61,581 nucleotides of DNA, from contig MNDR01000072.1 in the NCBI GenBank assembly GCA_001915025.1, positions 1-61,581 on the forward strand, written 5' to 3'. The notes under the pieces were generated by a model that saw only the letters and a program-made list of their open reading frames with translations, was not told the DNA's origin and did no database searches. Below, piece by piece: positions 41,815-48,570 of this stretch. Each line of letters begins with the position of its first letter. Within the stretch, counting starts at the first letter, position 1. The position numbers and the translations under genes were made by a program. Source of the DNA: Gemmatimonadetes bacterium 13_2_20CM_2_65_7. Its GTDB lineage: Bacteria; Gemmatimonadota; Gemmatimonadetes; Gemmatimonadales; GWC2-71-9.

Positions 41815-42880
41815 TTAGCGCAAGTCCTGGGTGGGCGTCCGGCGGCGGAAGCGCATATCGATCAGGCGCTGCGTCTCGATCCGCTTGGTGAACCGCCCGA
41901 AGCGATAGGTGGTGATGGCGATGAGCGAGTCCTGGAGCGGGATGCCCGGCGCGATGCTGTGAAAGCGCGTCCGCGCGGTCATCGTGTTCACCTCGGTCAG
42001 CGGTGAGCGCTCGGGGTGCGTGAGTGACGTTTTCCGTAAAGCGCAATTCGTACGAGATCGAATCGAGGTACGCCGCGCCGGCGATATCCGCCCATCCGAG
42101 CCGCTCCGCCGGCTCGAAATCAACGCGTACCAGCGTCTCGCCCGCGATGGTATCGCGCCCCGCGAGATGGAAGCAATGGTTGTCGATGAACGTCTTGTTC
42201 GCGAATTCTTGCAGCACGGTCGTATGCACCAGCAGATCGCCGTTCCAGGGTCCCCATCCCGGTGCGACCACGCGACCGACTTCGTACGGTCGTTCGTCAT
42301 TGTTGCCGAGCGAGAGGATGTCCACCGTCTTGAGCGTGTCGCCGCGGCGCGTGACATCGCGAAGGGTTCGCTCCAGACGGAAGCGAAACGGATAGGAATC
42401 GGCGAACAGCTCGAAGCGGCGCGCGTTCTCCTGCAGTTGGTCGAAGACAGCTACCAGCGCTGGGTCATCGGTGGACTTGGGGGGGCCTGGTGCGGTACAC
42501 GGCCCGTAACCGATCACGACCACGGGAGGCAGCTGAACGATCAGCGGGTGCAACGCGATCCGAACCGTGGATGGGTCATCACCACGCAGGGCGATCTGGG
42601 TGTCGACTGGCGAGAAGCCGATCTGTCGCACGCTTAGGAGATATGTGCCATTTCCCAGATTTGAAAATGCGAACCTGCCATGTGCGTCCGTGAAGATGCG
42701 CGCGCCTCCAGGGGACAGCATGACAACGCTGAACGGCAGCGGCTCGCCGGTTTGAGCTAGAATGACGGTGCCGCGGATCGATTGCGCGGCCGCGGTCTGA
42801 AGCAGAAAGCCGATTGTAGCGGGGGTCAGCGGAATGCGGCCGAAAATGGAAGATGCCCGAGGAGAGAGTCGAACTCTCAC
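41815..42880 (-). pseudogene. frameshifted exported carboxypeptidase-regulatory-like protein
   Basis: The upstream frame reads a leader, SIRGTVILAQTGEPLPFSVVMLS and FTDAHGRFAFSNLGNGTYLLSVRQIGF, a carboxypeptidase-regulatory-like beta domain common in surface proteins, then continues to about 42030. Beyond that, homologous-looking sequence (HPERSPLTEVNTMTARTRFHS to RFRRRTPTQDLR) is in another frame down to 41815. A tandem TCACTCAC at 42027-42020 looks like a four-base duplication causing the shift. The only start is a GTG at 42880 lying in the tRNA-derived repeat, so the first 11 residues are tRNA-encoded. The original 5' end is probably lost. Confidence 0.65.
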
Positions 42881-42889
42881 GGGGTTACC
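42819..42889 (-). repeat. direct repeat copy 2: tRNA-Leu 3'-end fragment plus flank
   Basis: The 42 bases 42848-42889 match 45532-45573 at 40 positions; they hold the T-arm, the 3' acceptor strand and part of the variable arm of tRNA-Leu. A further 29 bases on the left (42819-42847) match the tRNA 3' flank at about 80% with one indel. No 5' half, anticodon arm or D-arm is present, so this is a fragment, not a second tRNA. Confidence 0.85.
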
Positions 42890-44052
42890 GCCGCTCGAGC
42901 GGCTGTAGCGATGGCGCGTGCCCCCGCGGCGATCCCGGCGGCGTTCCAGTGGGTGTCGTCGCGCCAGAAGATCAGACCTCCGCCCCTGCGCGCCGCGGCG
43001 TCTCGGGCGGCGGCACGGAGCGGTTCCAGCAGATCGACCACCGCGATGCCGCGCGCGCGCATGCCAGCCTCGAGCGCGGCGAAATAGCGGGGCGTTTCCG
43101 CCAGGCCCGTGTCCGGCTCTGCGAGCAACGGCGCGTACACGCTGTACTTGTGTGGTGTGAGGACGACGAGCAGCCGCTGCCGCTGCAGCGCGAGCCGGTT
43201 CGAGAGCCACGTGAGGCGCCGCAGCACATCCTCGCTCGAGCGGCGTCGGTGATACGTCGCCCGCTCGTCCCCGAGGAACAGCAACTCGGTCCCGCTTTGC
43301 AACCGGGTCCGGATCACGTGCCTCGCGGCCGCGTTCGGGAGCACGCGGTCATTCTGCAAGCGTCGATACAGCCGCGCCGCGAACACCTGCAGCGCTGAAA
43401 CGACAAGGCGATCGCTCACCCACGTCAACGCCCAGCACGTGTATCGCCGGTCCCACACCCCCAGGATCACTCGGCAGCGCAGCTCGCGCGGGTCCGGCAG
43501 AGCGGCGGTGATCGGCGGCGGGTCCGCGCTCTCGAGCAACTCGAAGATCACGAGCCCCCCCCCCTCCCGCATGCCCACCTGGGCGGCGAGCGCGCGCACG
43601 CGCGCCGGCGCCGGATCGCTGGGCGCCGCGTTGTACACCTCGCGCCCACCGGCGCGGCCGATCTGGACGGCCGGGCTCTCCCAGTCGCTCACCTCGGAGC
43701 CGGCCGAGAATGAGCTGCCGAACAGAATCGCCGAGACGCTACCGCCCGTCGCGAGGTCCGGCCGGTTGTGATAGCCCAAGCTGTCTGTGGTGAAGACGAC
43801 GCGGTGATACTCCCGCAAGTCGGGCTGATTGCCGAGGGCCGCCAGGTTGCCGTACACCCGCGGGCGGTCGTAGCGCGCGTTGGGGCGGAACGGTGTCTCG
43901 GCCCCGAACGTACGCAACGCCTCCCACACGCGATAACTCACCCGGTCGAGCGGCAGCGCGCGGAGCCCGATGTCCGCCGCGAGCCAGGCCGCAAGCAGGA
44001 CCGGAACCAGGAACCCCGGTTGCCAGGAGGGGCGCAGCCGGTCGAGGCTCAA
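42877..44052 (-). CDS. SGNH-type acyl-transfer partner protein (AlgJ/AlgX-like)
   Basis: A 391-residue protein with an N-terminal membrane anchor (about 14-31) and an SGNH-hydrolase-like fold: ILFGSSFSAGSE supplies the Ser, and the C-terminal WRDDTHWNAAG supplies Asp and His, the form seen in AlgJ/AlgX polysaccharide acetyltransferases. With the upstream MBOAT it probably moves acyl groups to an extracellular glycan. TTG start overlaps the MBOAT stop (TTGA). The last three residues and the stop lie in the tRNA-derived repeat. Confidence 0.82.
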   Translation of the reverse strand: MSLDRLRPSWQPGFLVPVLLAAWLAADIGLRALPLDRVSYRVWEALRTFGAETPFRPNARYDRPRVYGNLAALGNQPDLREYHRVVFTTDSLGYHNRPDLATGGSVSAILFGSSFSAGSEVSDWESPAVQIGRAGGREVYNAAPSDPAPARVRALAAQVGMREGGGLVIFELLESADPPPITAALPDPRELRCRVILGVWDRRYTCWALTWVSDRLVVSALQVFAARLYRRLQNDRVLPNAAARHVIRTRLQSGTELLFLGDERATYHRRRSSEDVLRRLTWLSNRLALQRQRLLVVLTPHKYSVYAPLLAEPDTGLAETPRYFAALEAGMRARGIAVVDLLEPLRAAARDAAARRGGGLIFWRDDTHWNAAGIAAGARAIATAARAAVTP

Positions 44053-45437
44053 AACTGAAAATAGAGGAAAGGGATCCGCTGTCCCGCGTACATCACCAAC
44101 AGGGACACCGCGAACAGCGCGGCGAGCCCGACCCCCACCGCGCGAGGCCACTGGTGGCTCACCTGCCACGTGTTGCGTCCGGCATGGGCCACCACCGCCG
44201 CGACGCCGAGCACGAGCACGAGTCCGATCATTCCGGCGAGCTCCGGACCCGAGGTCCAGGAGAACATCGTCCCCAGCAGGCCGGAGGCCATGCGCCAGTC
44301 ATTCGCGCGGAACGCCACCCATCCGATGAGGACCAGGAAGAACATCCCGGCGCGCCGCAGCGCGGCGGGGAGTGCGTCCCAGGCCGGCCCCGCCAGCCGG
44401 TAGGCGACGAGCAACAGCCCGTGATAGCCACCCCACGCCACGAACGTCCAGCTCGCGCCGTGCCACAAGCCGCCGAGCAGCATCGTGATCATGATGTTGC
44501 GATAGGTGTGCCACGCGCCTTCGCGACTGCCCCCCAGCGGCACATAGAGGTAGTCCCGCAGGCAAGTCGAGAGTGAGATGTGCCAGCGCCGCCAGAAGTC
44601 GGACGGGTCGGTCGCCTGATAAGGAGAATTGAAATTCTGGGGGATCCGGATCCCGAAGAGATGGCCCAGGCCCACGGCCATATCGCTGTAACCCGAGAAA
44701 TCGAAGTAGATCTGGTAGGCATAGCCGAGCATGCAGAGCCACGCGCCTGCGGTGGACAATTGTCCGTAGCCGGCCAGCGCGGGGTTGATGATCGCCGCGA
44801 TGCTGTCGGCGATGATCACCTTCTTGATCATCCCGATCGTAAAGAATGACCACCCGATGTTCCAGGTGCGGCCGGGTTGGTGCTGGTCGATCTCCTCCAG
44901 ATCCTGCTCGATCTGGCGGAACCGCACGATCGGGCCGGCGACGAGCTGCGAAAATAGCGAGACGTAGCAGGAGAACTCGAAGAAATTCCGCGTCGGCGTG
45001 ATGGTGCGGCGATAGGCGTCCACGATATACGTGATGGTGTGGAACGTATAGAACGAGATCCCCACCGGCAGGACGATGTCGGGGCCCGACAGGTGGAGCG
45101 GCACGTGGAGCCAAGCGGCGACGCTATTCGCCGTATGGAGCCCAAAATTGGCGTACTTGAAGAATCCGAGCAGCGACAAGTCCACCGTGATCGGCGCGAT
45201 GAGGCACAGCCGGCGCACGCGCGGGTCGTCCCAGCGGGCCAGGCCCAGACCGGCGAGGTAGGCGACGACCGTGGACGTCGCCATGAGGGCGCAGAAGCGG
45301 TAGTCCCAGGCGGCGTAGAACAGGTAACCGGTGAGCGTGAGCCAGACGTAGCGGTCGTCCTTGCGCTTGAGCCGCCAGAACACGAGGTAGGTGACCGGCA
45401 GAAACGCGAACAAAAACAGCGGGCTGTTGAACAGCAT
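44049..45437 (-). CDS. MBOAT-family membrane O-acyltransferase (AlgI/DltB-like)
   Basis: A 462-residue protein with about 11 membrane helices. It has the family core YFDFSGYSDMAVGLGHLFG, FWRRWHISLSTCLRDYLYVPLGGS and the catalytic-His region LLGGLWHGASWTFVAWGGYHG. Such proteins take acyl groups across the membrane for an SGNH partner to place on alginate-like or other surface polymers. The ATG follows a TAG of an upstream open frame by four bases. It lies just downstream of tRNA-Leu, within the putative integrated segment. Confidence 0.93.
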   Translation of the reverse strand: MLFNSPLFLFAFLPVTYLVFWRLKRKDDRYVWLTLTGYLFYAAWDYRFCALMATSTVVAYLAGLGLARWDDPRVRRLCLIAPITVDLSLLGFFKYANFGLHTANSVAAWLHVPLHLSGPDIVLPVGISFYTFHTITYIVDAYRRTITPTRNFFEFSCYVSLFSQLVAGPIVRFRQIEQDLEEIDQHQPGRTWNIGWSFFTIGMIKKVIIADSIAAIINPALAGYGQLSTAGAWLCMLGYAYQIYFDFSGYSDMAVGLGHLFGIRIPQNFNSPYQATDPSDFWRRWHISLSTCLRDYLYVPLGGSREGAWHTYRNIMITMLLGGLWHGASWTFVAWGGYHGLLLVAYRLAGPAWDALPAALRRAGMFFLVLIGWVAFRANDWRMASGLLGTMFSWTSGPELAGMIGLVLVLGVAAVVAHAGRNTWQVSHQWPRAVGVGLAALFAVSLLVMYAGQRIPFLYFQF

Positions 45438-45441
45438 CTCG

Positions 45442-45531
45442 CTAGTCGGACCGGCGGAACAACGCCGCCACGTCCGGCTTGGTCACCTTCCCATCGCGTT
45501 GCGGAGGATCAGCGGGATGCGATCGAACATG
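45442..45531 (-). pseudogene. possible 3' remnant of an AMP-dependent acyl ligase gene
   Basis: Directly after the tRNA-Leu 3' end, one frame reads through to a TAG at 45444-45442 with the ending DGKVTKPDVAALFRRSD. The G-K-V-x-K/R-x-x-L pattern resembles the C-terminus of acyl-CoA/acyl-carrier AMP ligases, which sometimes precede MBOAT genes (compare dltA-dltB). Only about 25 codons remain, so this is tentative. Confidence 0.3.
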
Positions 45532-45573
45532 GGAAGATGCCCGAGGAGAGAGTCGAACTCTCATGGGGTTGCC
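45501..45573 (-). repeat. direct repeat copy 1: 3' portion of intact tRNA-Leu and its flank
   Basis: Partner of the repeat at 42819-42889. It spans the 3' half of the intact tRNA-Leu (45538-45573) and its downstream flank. The flank differs from copy 2 by about six substitutions and one extra base, whereas the tRNA portion differs by two, as expected if the tRNA-matching core was duplicated or kept under selection. Confidence 0.85.
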
Positions 45574-45620
45574 CCCGACGGATTTTGAGTCCGTTGCGTC
45601 TGCCATTCCGCCACTCGGGC
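45538..45620 (-). tRNA. tRNA-Leu (anticodon CAA)
   Basis: An 83-nucleotide type II tRNA. Acceptor strands GCCCGAG and CTCGGGC pair, the anticodon loop CTCAAAA carries CAA (reads UUG), a long variable arm (GGGGGCAACCCC) is typical of leucine tRNAs, and the T-arm is GAGAGTTCGACTCTC. CCA is not encoded. An AATATA on the plus strand (TATATT on the tRNA strand, 45635-45630) is a likely -10 box. Confidence 0.95.
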
Positions 45621-45640
45621 GCGCGCGGAAATATACGCGG

Positions 45641-45684
45641 GAAAAACAAAAGGACGGACTGGGGGGCAGCGTCCGTCCTTCTGT
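45641..45684 (-). terminator. rho-independent terminator of the LTxxQ-protein operon
   Basis: On the minus strand AAGGACGGAC (45680-45671), an 11-base loop, GTCCGTCCTT (45659-45650), then TTGTTTTT. The stem extends to 13 of 14 paired bases with the flanking ACAG/TTGT. It lies 20 bases after the stop of the periplasmic protein gene and just upstream of tRNA-Leu on the same strand. Confidence 0.85.
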
Positions 45685-45701
45685 CCTCTACTGGTCCTAC
45701 T

Positions 45702-46238
45702 TCAGATCCCCCGGCGTCGGCCCTGCGGTCTCAACCCGGGCCGCACCCGCGGGGGGGGCGCTCCCATCTCCCGACGCTCGCGCCGCTCCGCGCGCATCTC
45801 GTTCACCCGCTGCATCAACCGCTCGCGCATCTGTTGATAGCGGGCCCGCTGCACGGGATTGAGATACCCGCCCATCTCCCGATCCTCGTCCCTCTCGATC
45901 TTGAGCATCTGCTCCCGGCCAGCGCGCATGCCATCCATGAGCTTGCGGACTGAGTCGGCATTGGCCGCCACCCCAGGCTGCATCTGATCGTCGAGCGCAC
46001 GGCGCCGCTCAGACTGCTGGCGGATGACATCACGCCGGAGCGCGCCGAACCGTTCCTGACTGGCGCGTAGCTGGGCCGCCTGATCGGGCGTCAGCTTCAG
46101 CTCCTGCTGCACCCGGTCGCTGAAACGCTTTTCGATCTGCGCCCGCAGCTGCCCGGCTTCCCCCGTGTCACTCGGCTGTTGCGCTCCGAGGACCGGGGCG
46201 GCCATGACCGCGAGCGCCAAAAGCCAGAACCTCTTCAT
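45702..46238 (-). CDS. periplasmic LTxxQ-motif (Spy/CpxP-like) protein
   Basis: A 178-residue exported protein: signal peptide MKRFWLLALAVMAAPVLGAQ, then Arg/Gln-rich helices with the LTxxQ-type motifs LTPDQAAQL (about residue 48) and LNPVQRARY (about 125), and a basic Arg/Pro-rich C-terminus. The family senses or buffers envelope stress and metal. ATG 46238 is preferred because GGAGGG then sits seven bases upstream; an alternative ATG is at 46244. It is the last gene of the sigma-factor operon and is followed by a clear terminator. Confidence 0.85.
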   Translation of the reverse strand: MKRFWLLALAVMAAPVLGAQQPSDTGEAGQLRAQIEKRFSDRVQQELKLTPDQAAQLRASQERFGALRRDVIRQQSERRRALDDQMQPGVAANADSVRKLMDGMRAGREQMLKIERDEDREMGGYLNPVQRARYQQMRERLMQRVNEMRAERRERREMGAPPPRVRPGLRPQGRRRGI

Positions 46239-46240
46239 CT

Positions 46241-46537
46241 TCATCCCTCCAAAGAGTGCAGCACGCGCCGCAGCTGCTGCTCATCGAGTTCCCGCAAATC
46301 ACTGCTGCCCTCCGGCAATGTCGTGCCGGTGCCACCAACCAGCTCATCGAGATCGGAAGAGCCAATCGCCACTGCGGCGGCGATCCTGACCCACTGAACG
46401 TGAATCCACTCGAAGCGATCAGCTGGCTGTTCGCGCAGCCGCTCCATGACCTTTCGCGCCGTGGCCTCCACGTCGAGGCGCTCCGTCGGTCCGGTACCCA
46501 GTCGCTTCGCAGCCGCAATCATGGCATCCTCATTCAT
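46241..46537 (-). CDS. small protein between ECF sigma factor and LTxxQ protein; possible anti-sigma factor
   Basis: A 98-residue protein with an N-terminal helical part (MNEDAMIAAAKRLGTG, RKVMERLREQ), a Trp-rich moderately hydrophobic stretch WIHVQWVRIAAAVAIG (about 43-58) and an acidic C-terminus. No domain is recognised. Its four-base overlap with the sigma gene and its place before an LTxxQ protein suggest an anti-sigma role, by position only; the hydrophobic stretch is short for a membrane helix. Confidence 0.65.
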   Translation of the reverse strand: MNEDAMIAAAKRLGTGPTERLDVEATARKVMERLREQPADRFEWIHVQWVRIAAAVAIGSSDLDELVGGTGTTLPEGSSDLRELDEQQLRRVLHSLEG

Positions 46538-47085
46538 TTGACCGTCTCCTTCAATCGCCGCACCGCATGGTGGTAATGCACCCGCGCTGCCCCAGGCGTC
46601 GTCGCCAACGCCGCCGCGATTTCTTCGTATTCGAGTCCCTGCTGCGCGCGCAACAGAAACACTTCACGCTGCAGCCGCGGCAGCGCCTTCAAACCCGCCG
46701 CCAATCTGGCTTCCGTCTCACTCGCTTCCGCGAGCTCGTGGGGGTCTCCCGTCACGTCGCGGACCATTTCGTCCAACGGAATCACGGCTCGCCGCTTCAT
46801 GCGACGTCCGAAATCCTTGAGGACGTTTCCGCCGATCGTCATCAGCCAGGTGCGGAACTGACATTGGCCGCGGAACCGGTCCACACTGCGGAACGCGCGG
46901 ATGAATGTCTCCTGCACCAGGTCGTCCAACTCACTCTCTGGTGCGCCCGCCCCCGTGAGAAACCGCGCTAACGCGCGGGCGTGGCGCCTGACCAACTCGG
47001 CCGCCGCCTGTTCATCCCCCGTTTGCCACGCAGCAATGAGCGCGGCGTCGGGGGTCGTCTCGGTGCGCGGCAGAGGTTGTGCCAT
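46534..47085 (-). CDS. ECF-family RNA polymerase sigma factor
   Basis: A 183-residue sigma-70 family protein with region 2 (DDLVQETFIRAFRSVDRFRG, FRTWLMTIGGNVLKDFGRR) and region 4 (LPRLQREVFLLRAQQGLEYEEIA, ARVHYHHAVRRLKE) and no region 1 or 3. It is the first gene of the three-gene envelope-type module. GGAG lies three bases before the ATG at 47085. It is divergent from the TetR gene. Confidence 0.92.
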   Translation of the reverse strand: MAQPLPRTETTPDAALIAAWQTGDEQAAAELVRRHARALARFLTGAGAPESELDDLVQETFIRAFRSVDRFRGQCQFRTWLMTIGGNVLKDFGRRMKRRAVIPLDEMVRDVTGDPHELAEASETEARLAAGLKALPRLQREVFLLRAQQGLEYEEIAAALATTPGAARVHYHHAVRRLKETVK

Positions 47086-47133
47086 GAGCTCCGATGCTGG
47101 GTGGACGTGGGAAGCGACGGAATATTAAGGGCC

Positions 47134-47162
47134 TTGTGATCACGGAGACGCAGGGATAGCTT
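47134..47162 (+). promoter_or_regulatory. predicted promoter of the TetR-led operon
   Basis: TTGTGA (47134-47139), a 17-base spacer and TAGCTT (47157-47162). The predicted transcription start, about 47169, falls at the left edge of the palindrome at 47168-47185. Confidence 0.5.
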
Positions 47163-47167
47163 GTGAA

Positions 47168-47185
47168 TTCGAACGATTGTTCGAA
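47168..47185. promoter_or_regulatory. probable TetR operator (autoregulatory)
   Basis: Perfect inverted repeat TTCGAAC-GATT-GTTCGAA, ending three bases before the TetR ATG at 47189. Size, symmetry and position over the predicted transcription start fit an operator for the TetR-type regulator encoded next. No second copy was noticed elsewhere in the window. Confidence 0.7.
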
Positions 47186-47188
47186 ATC

Positions 47189-47758
47189 ATGCGACCCTAC
47201 GATGAGCGTCTAGACCACCTGCTCGCCCGCGCCGCACGGGTATTCGCGGACAAAGGCTATCACCCCACCACCATGCGCGACCTGTCCGCCGCCAGCGGCA
47301 TGTCGCTCGCGGGGATGTACTACTACGTCCGCGGCAAAGAAGACTTGCTCGCGCTCATTCAGGAACGCTGTTTCACGCAGGTACTCGACGGCGCGCGCCG
47401 GGCCATCGCGAAGGCGAACGATCCGCACGAACGGCTCCAGGCGTTCATCCGGCATCACGTGGCGTTCTTCGCGCAACACATGGCCGAGATGAAGGTGTTA
47501 TCGCACGAGGCGTCGCCGCGCGGCGTGCTCGCGATCAAGCGGCGCTATGTCGATCTGCTGGAGTCCATTCTCAAAGACGCGGCACCGGAGCAGACGCGCG
47601 CCGATCGCAGCGCCGCGACGTACATCCTGTTCGGCATGATGAACTGGATCTACAACTGGTACGATCCCGCCGGCGAAATCGATCCCGGCCGGTTAGCCGA
47701 TCTCATGACGAGCATTTTCCTCGGCGGCTTCGTCGAGGCCTATCCGGAGGCTAAGTAA
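47189..47758 (+). CDS. TetR-family transcriptional regulator
   Basis: A 189-residue repressor-type regulator. The helix-turn-helix DNA-binding domain (about 1-50) contains YHPTTMRDLSAASGMSLAGMYYYVRGKEDLL; the rest is the all-helical ligand domain with GMMNWIYNWYDP. Its placement before acyl-CoA genes suggests an acyl-CoA effector, as for FadR- or PaaR-type TetR proteins. I chose ATG 47189 because the palindromic operator ends directly upstream. Confidence 0.9.
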   Translation: MRPYDERLDHLLARAARVFADKGYHPTTMRDLSAASGMSLAGMYYYVRGKEDLLALIQERCFTQVLDGARRAIAKANDPHERLQAFIRHHVAFFAQHMAEMKVLSHEASPRGVLAIKRRYVDLLESILKDAAPEQTRADRSAATYILFGMMNWIYNWYDPAGEIDPGRLADLMTSIFLGGFVEAYPEAK

Positions 47759-47760
47759 TC

Positions 47761-48570
47761 ATGGCGACGATGACGGAACCGCAGGTCAAGACACTGGTGC
47801 AGTACCGCACGGAAGATGGTCTCGCGATCATCGAGCTCGACGATCCGCCGGCGAACACGTACACCTACGACATGATGCGTCAGCTCGACGAAGCCATCCT
47901 GCGGGCGCGCTTCGACGACACGGTCCACGTGATCGTGCTGCGCGGCCACGGTGACAAATTCTTCTCGGCTGGAGCCAACATCGGCATGCTCAATAAGGTG
48001 ACGCCGCGGTTCAAGTACTACTTCTGTCTCCACGCCAACGAGACGCTGAATCGCCTCGAGCAGACGCCCAAGCTCACGATCGCTGCGCTGAACGGGCACA
48101 CCGTCGGCGGCGGGCTCGAAATCGCGATGGCGTGCGATCTCCGTCTCGCGAAGGAAAATGCCGGCAAGATCGGACTGCCCGAGGTGAACCTCGGTGTCTT
48201 GCCGGGCACCGGCGGCACCCAGCGCCTCGCGCGCATCGTCGGCAAACCACTGGCGATCGAGCTCATGGTGAAGGGCGAGCTGTTCTCGTTCGACAGGGCC
48301 AAGGAAATCGGGCTCGTGAACGACGTGCTCGACGCCAAAGACTTCTGGGAGCAGGTCCTCCTGTATGCCAAGCAGTTCTGCCCGCCGCACAAGGCCTCGA
48401 AGGCGGTCGGCCTGATCAAGCGCTCGGTGCAATCGGGCGCCGAGGTGCCCTTCGAATCCGGCCTGGCGATCGAGCGCGAATTGCAGCAGCAACTGTTCCA
48501 GAGCGATGACGCCAAGGAAGGCATCGCGGCCAGTCAGGAAAAGCGGATGGCGGAGTTCAAGGGGAAGTGA
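47761..48570 (+). CDS. enoyl-CoA hydratase/isomerase family protein (hydratase type)
   Basis: A 269-residue crotonase-fold enzyme. Both catalytic Glu residues of enoyl-CoA hydratases are in place: GGGLEIAMACDLRL and LPEVNLGVLPGTGG; the oxyanion segment FFSAGANIGML is normal. It hydrates trans-2-enoyl-CoA. It follows the TetR gene by two bases and overlaps the aldehyde dehydrogenase start (GTGA). A PaaF-like role is inferred from context. Confidence 0.9.
   Translation: MATMTEPQVKTLVQYRTEDGLAIIELDDPPANTYTYDMMRQLDEAILRARFDDTVHVIVLRGHGDKFFSAGANIGMLNKVTPRFKYYFCLHANETLNRLEQTPKLTIAALNGHTVGGGLEIAMACDLRLAKENAGKIGLPEVNLGVLPGTGGTQRLARIVGKPLAIELMVKGELFSFDRAKEIGLVNDVLDAKDFWEQVLLYAKQFCPPHKASKAVGLIKRSVQSGAEVPFESGLAIERELQQQLFQSDDAKEGIAASQEKRMAEFKGK

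Larger units (their letters stand above)
42848..45573 (-). mobile_element. putative tRNA-Leu-integrated cassette carrying MBOAT and SGNH genes
   Basis: An intact tRNA-Leu gene at one end, two cargo genes directly downstream of its 3' end, and a duplicate of the tRNA 3' portion at the far end form the classic layout of integration at a tRNA 3' end. The insert is about 2.65 kb. No integrase is present, so it would be a decayed or trans-mobilised element. An alternative is an old tandem tRNA duplication with partial loss. Confidence 0.45.

Noticed and set aside
42890-42970. A second complete tRNA gene at the 42848 repeat
   Set aside because: No anticodon arm, D-arm or 5' acceptor strand follows the T-arm; the sequence continues as SGNH coding DNA.
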